From Deinococcus aquiradiocola (lineage in GTDB: Bacteria; Deinococcota; Deinococci; Deinococcales; Deinococcaceae), in assembly GCF_014646915.1 (NCBI RefSeq), contig NZ_BMOE01000010.1:62001-126000 (forward strand): DNA of 64,000 nucleotides, read 5' to 3'. Positions 63,996 to 64,000 of the stretch are shown here, piece by piece; position 1 is the stretch's first letter; every line of letters begins with the position of its first letter. The notes beneath the pieces are model-generated. The model saw nothing but the letters and a program-made list of their open reading frames with translations. It made no database searches and had not been told where the DNA came from. The position numbers and the translations under genes were made by a program.

Positions 63996-64000
63996 CAACG

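Overview
This window is high-GC DNA (roughly 70% G+C) from a bacterium that looks like Deinococcus. The grounds are: a SdrP/DdrI-type CRP regulator, a PolX-plus-PHP protein, type III and type I glutamine synthetases side by side, a 3,348-residue TamB-like protein, and above all the promoter style. Many genes have a TAnnnT -10 box only 5-9 nt before the start codon, the architecture of leaderless mRNAs that is common in Deinococcus. The species was not determined. I recognised no tRNA, rRNA, CRISPR array, phage or transposase gene.

Layout. 1-6.3 kb: a U32-family protein, a DUF402 protein and an ABC exporter pair. 6.3-11.6 kb: a CAP-domain lipoprotein, then the classic minus-strand block rpsB-tsf / pyrH-frr-cdsA with a small downstream gene. 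11.7-19.8 kb: housekeeping and signalling genes (secreted TPR protein, coaE, ylxP-like, lepB, Ser/Thr kinase plus 2H phosphoesterase, GNAT, pilT, HD-GYP). 20-24.7 kb: the DdrI/SdrP-like regulator, two ferredoxin/flavoprotein reductases, a conserved hypothetical and an AAC(3)-family acetyltransferase. 24.8-28.8 kb: divergent glnN and glnA. 29-31.6 kb: a histidinol phosphatase overlapping polX. 31.6-38.8 kb: a GntR-HAMP pair divergent from a complete livKHMGF branched-chain amino acid ABC operon. 39-43.1 kb: a SufT-like and rhodanese pair, a second rhodanese, then efp-accB-accC. 43.4-48.6 kb: a repeat-rich WGxxG surface protein, a sugar MFS transporter, an ABC-F protein and a small hypothetical. 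48.7-58.8 kb: the giant tamB-like gene. 58.9-62.5 kb: acylphosphatase, a Fur-family regulator and a Zn/Mn ABC uptake system. 62.6-64 kb: a nitroreductase divergent from an HxlR regulator, then a SAM-I riboswitch running into the window end.

Two unexplained patterns stand out. (1) A 123-bp MITE-like repeat with ACGGTTTTGA / TCAAAACCGT ends occurs three times, plus one 89-bp deleted copy. In all four cases one end lies exactly one base (T) beyond a TGA stop codon; three decayed relatives also start directly after stop codons. (2) Five genes (secreted TPR protein, sugar transporter, ABC-F, tamB, znuC-like ATPase) are preceded by a 14-32-codon ORF that begins at, or very near, the predicted transcription start. 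Each ends in a TGA overlapping the real start codon by 4 nt (ATGA/GTGA). This looks like promoter-proximal minicistrons that feed ribosomes into the main gene by termination-reinitiation.
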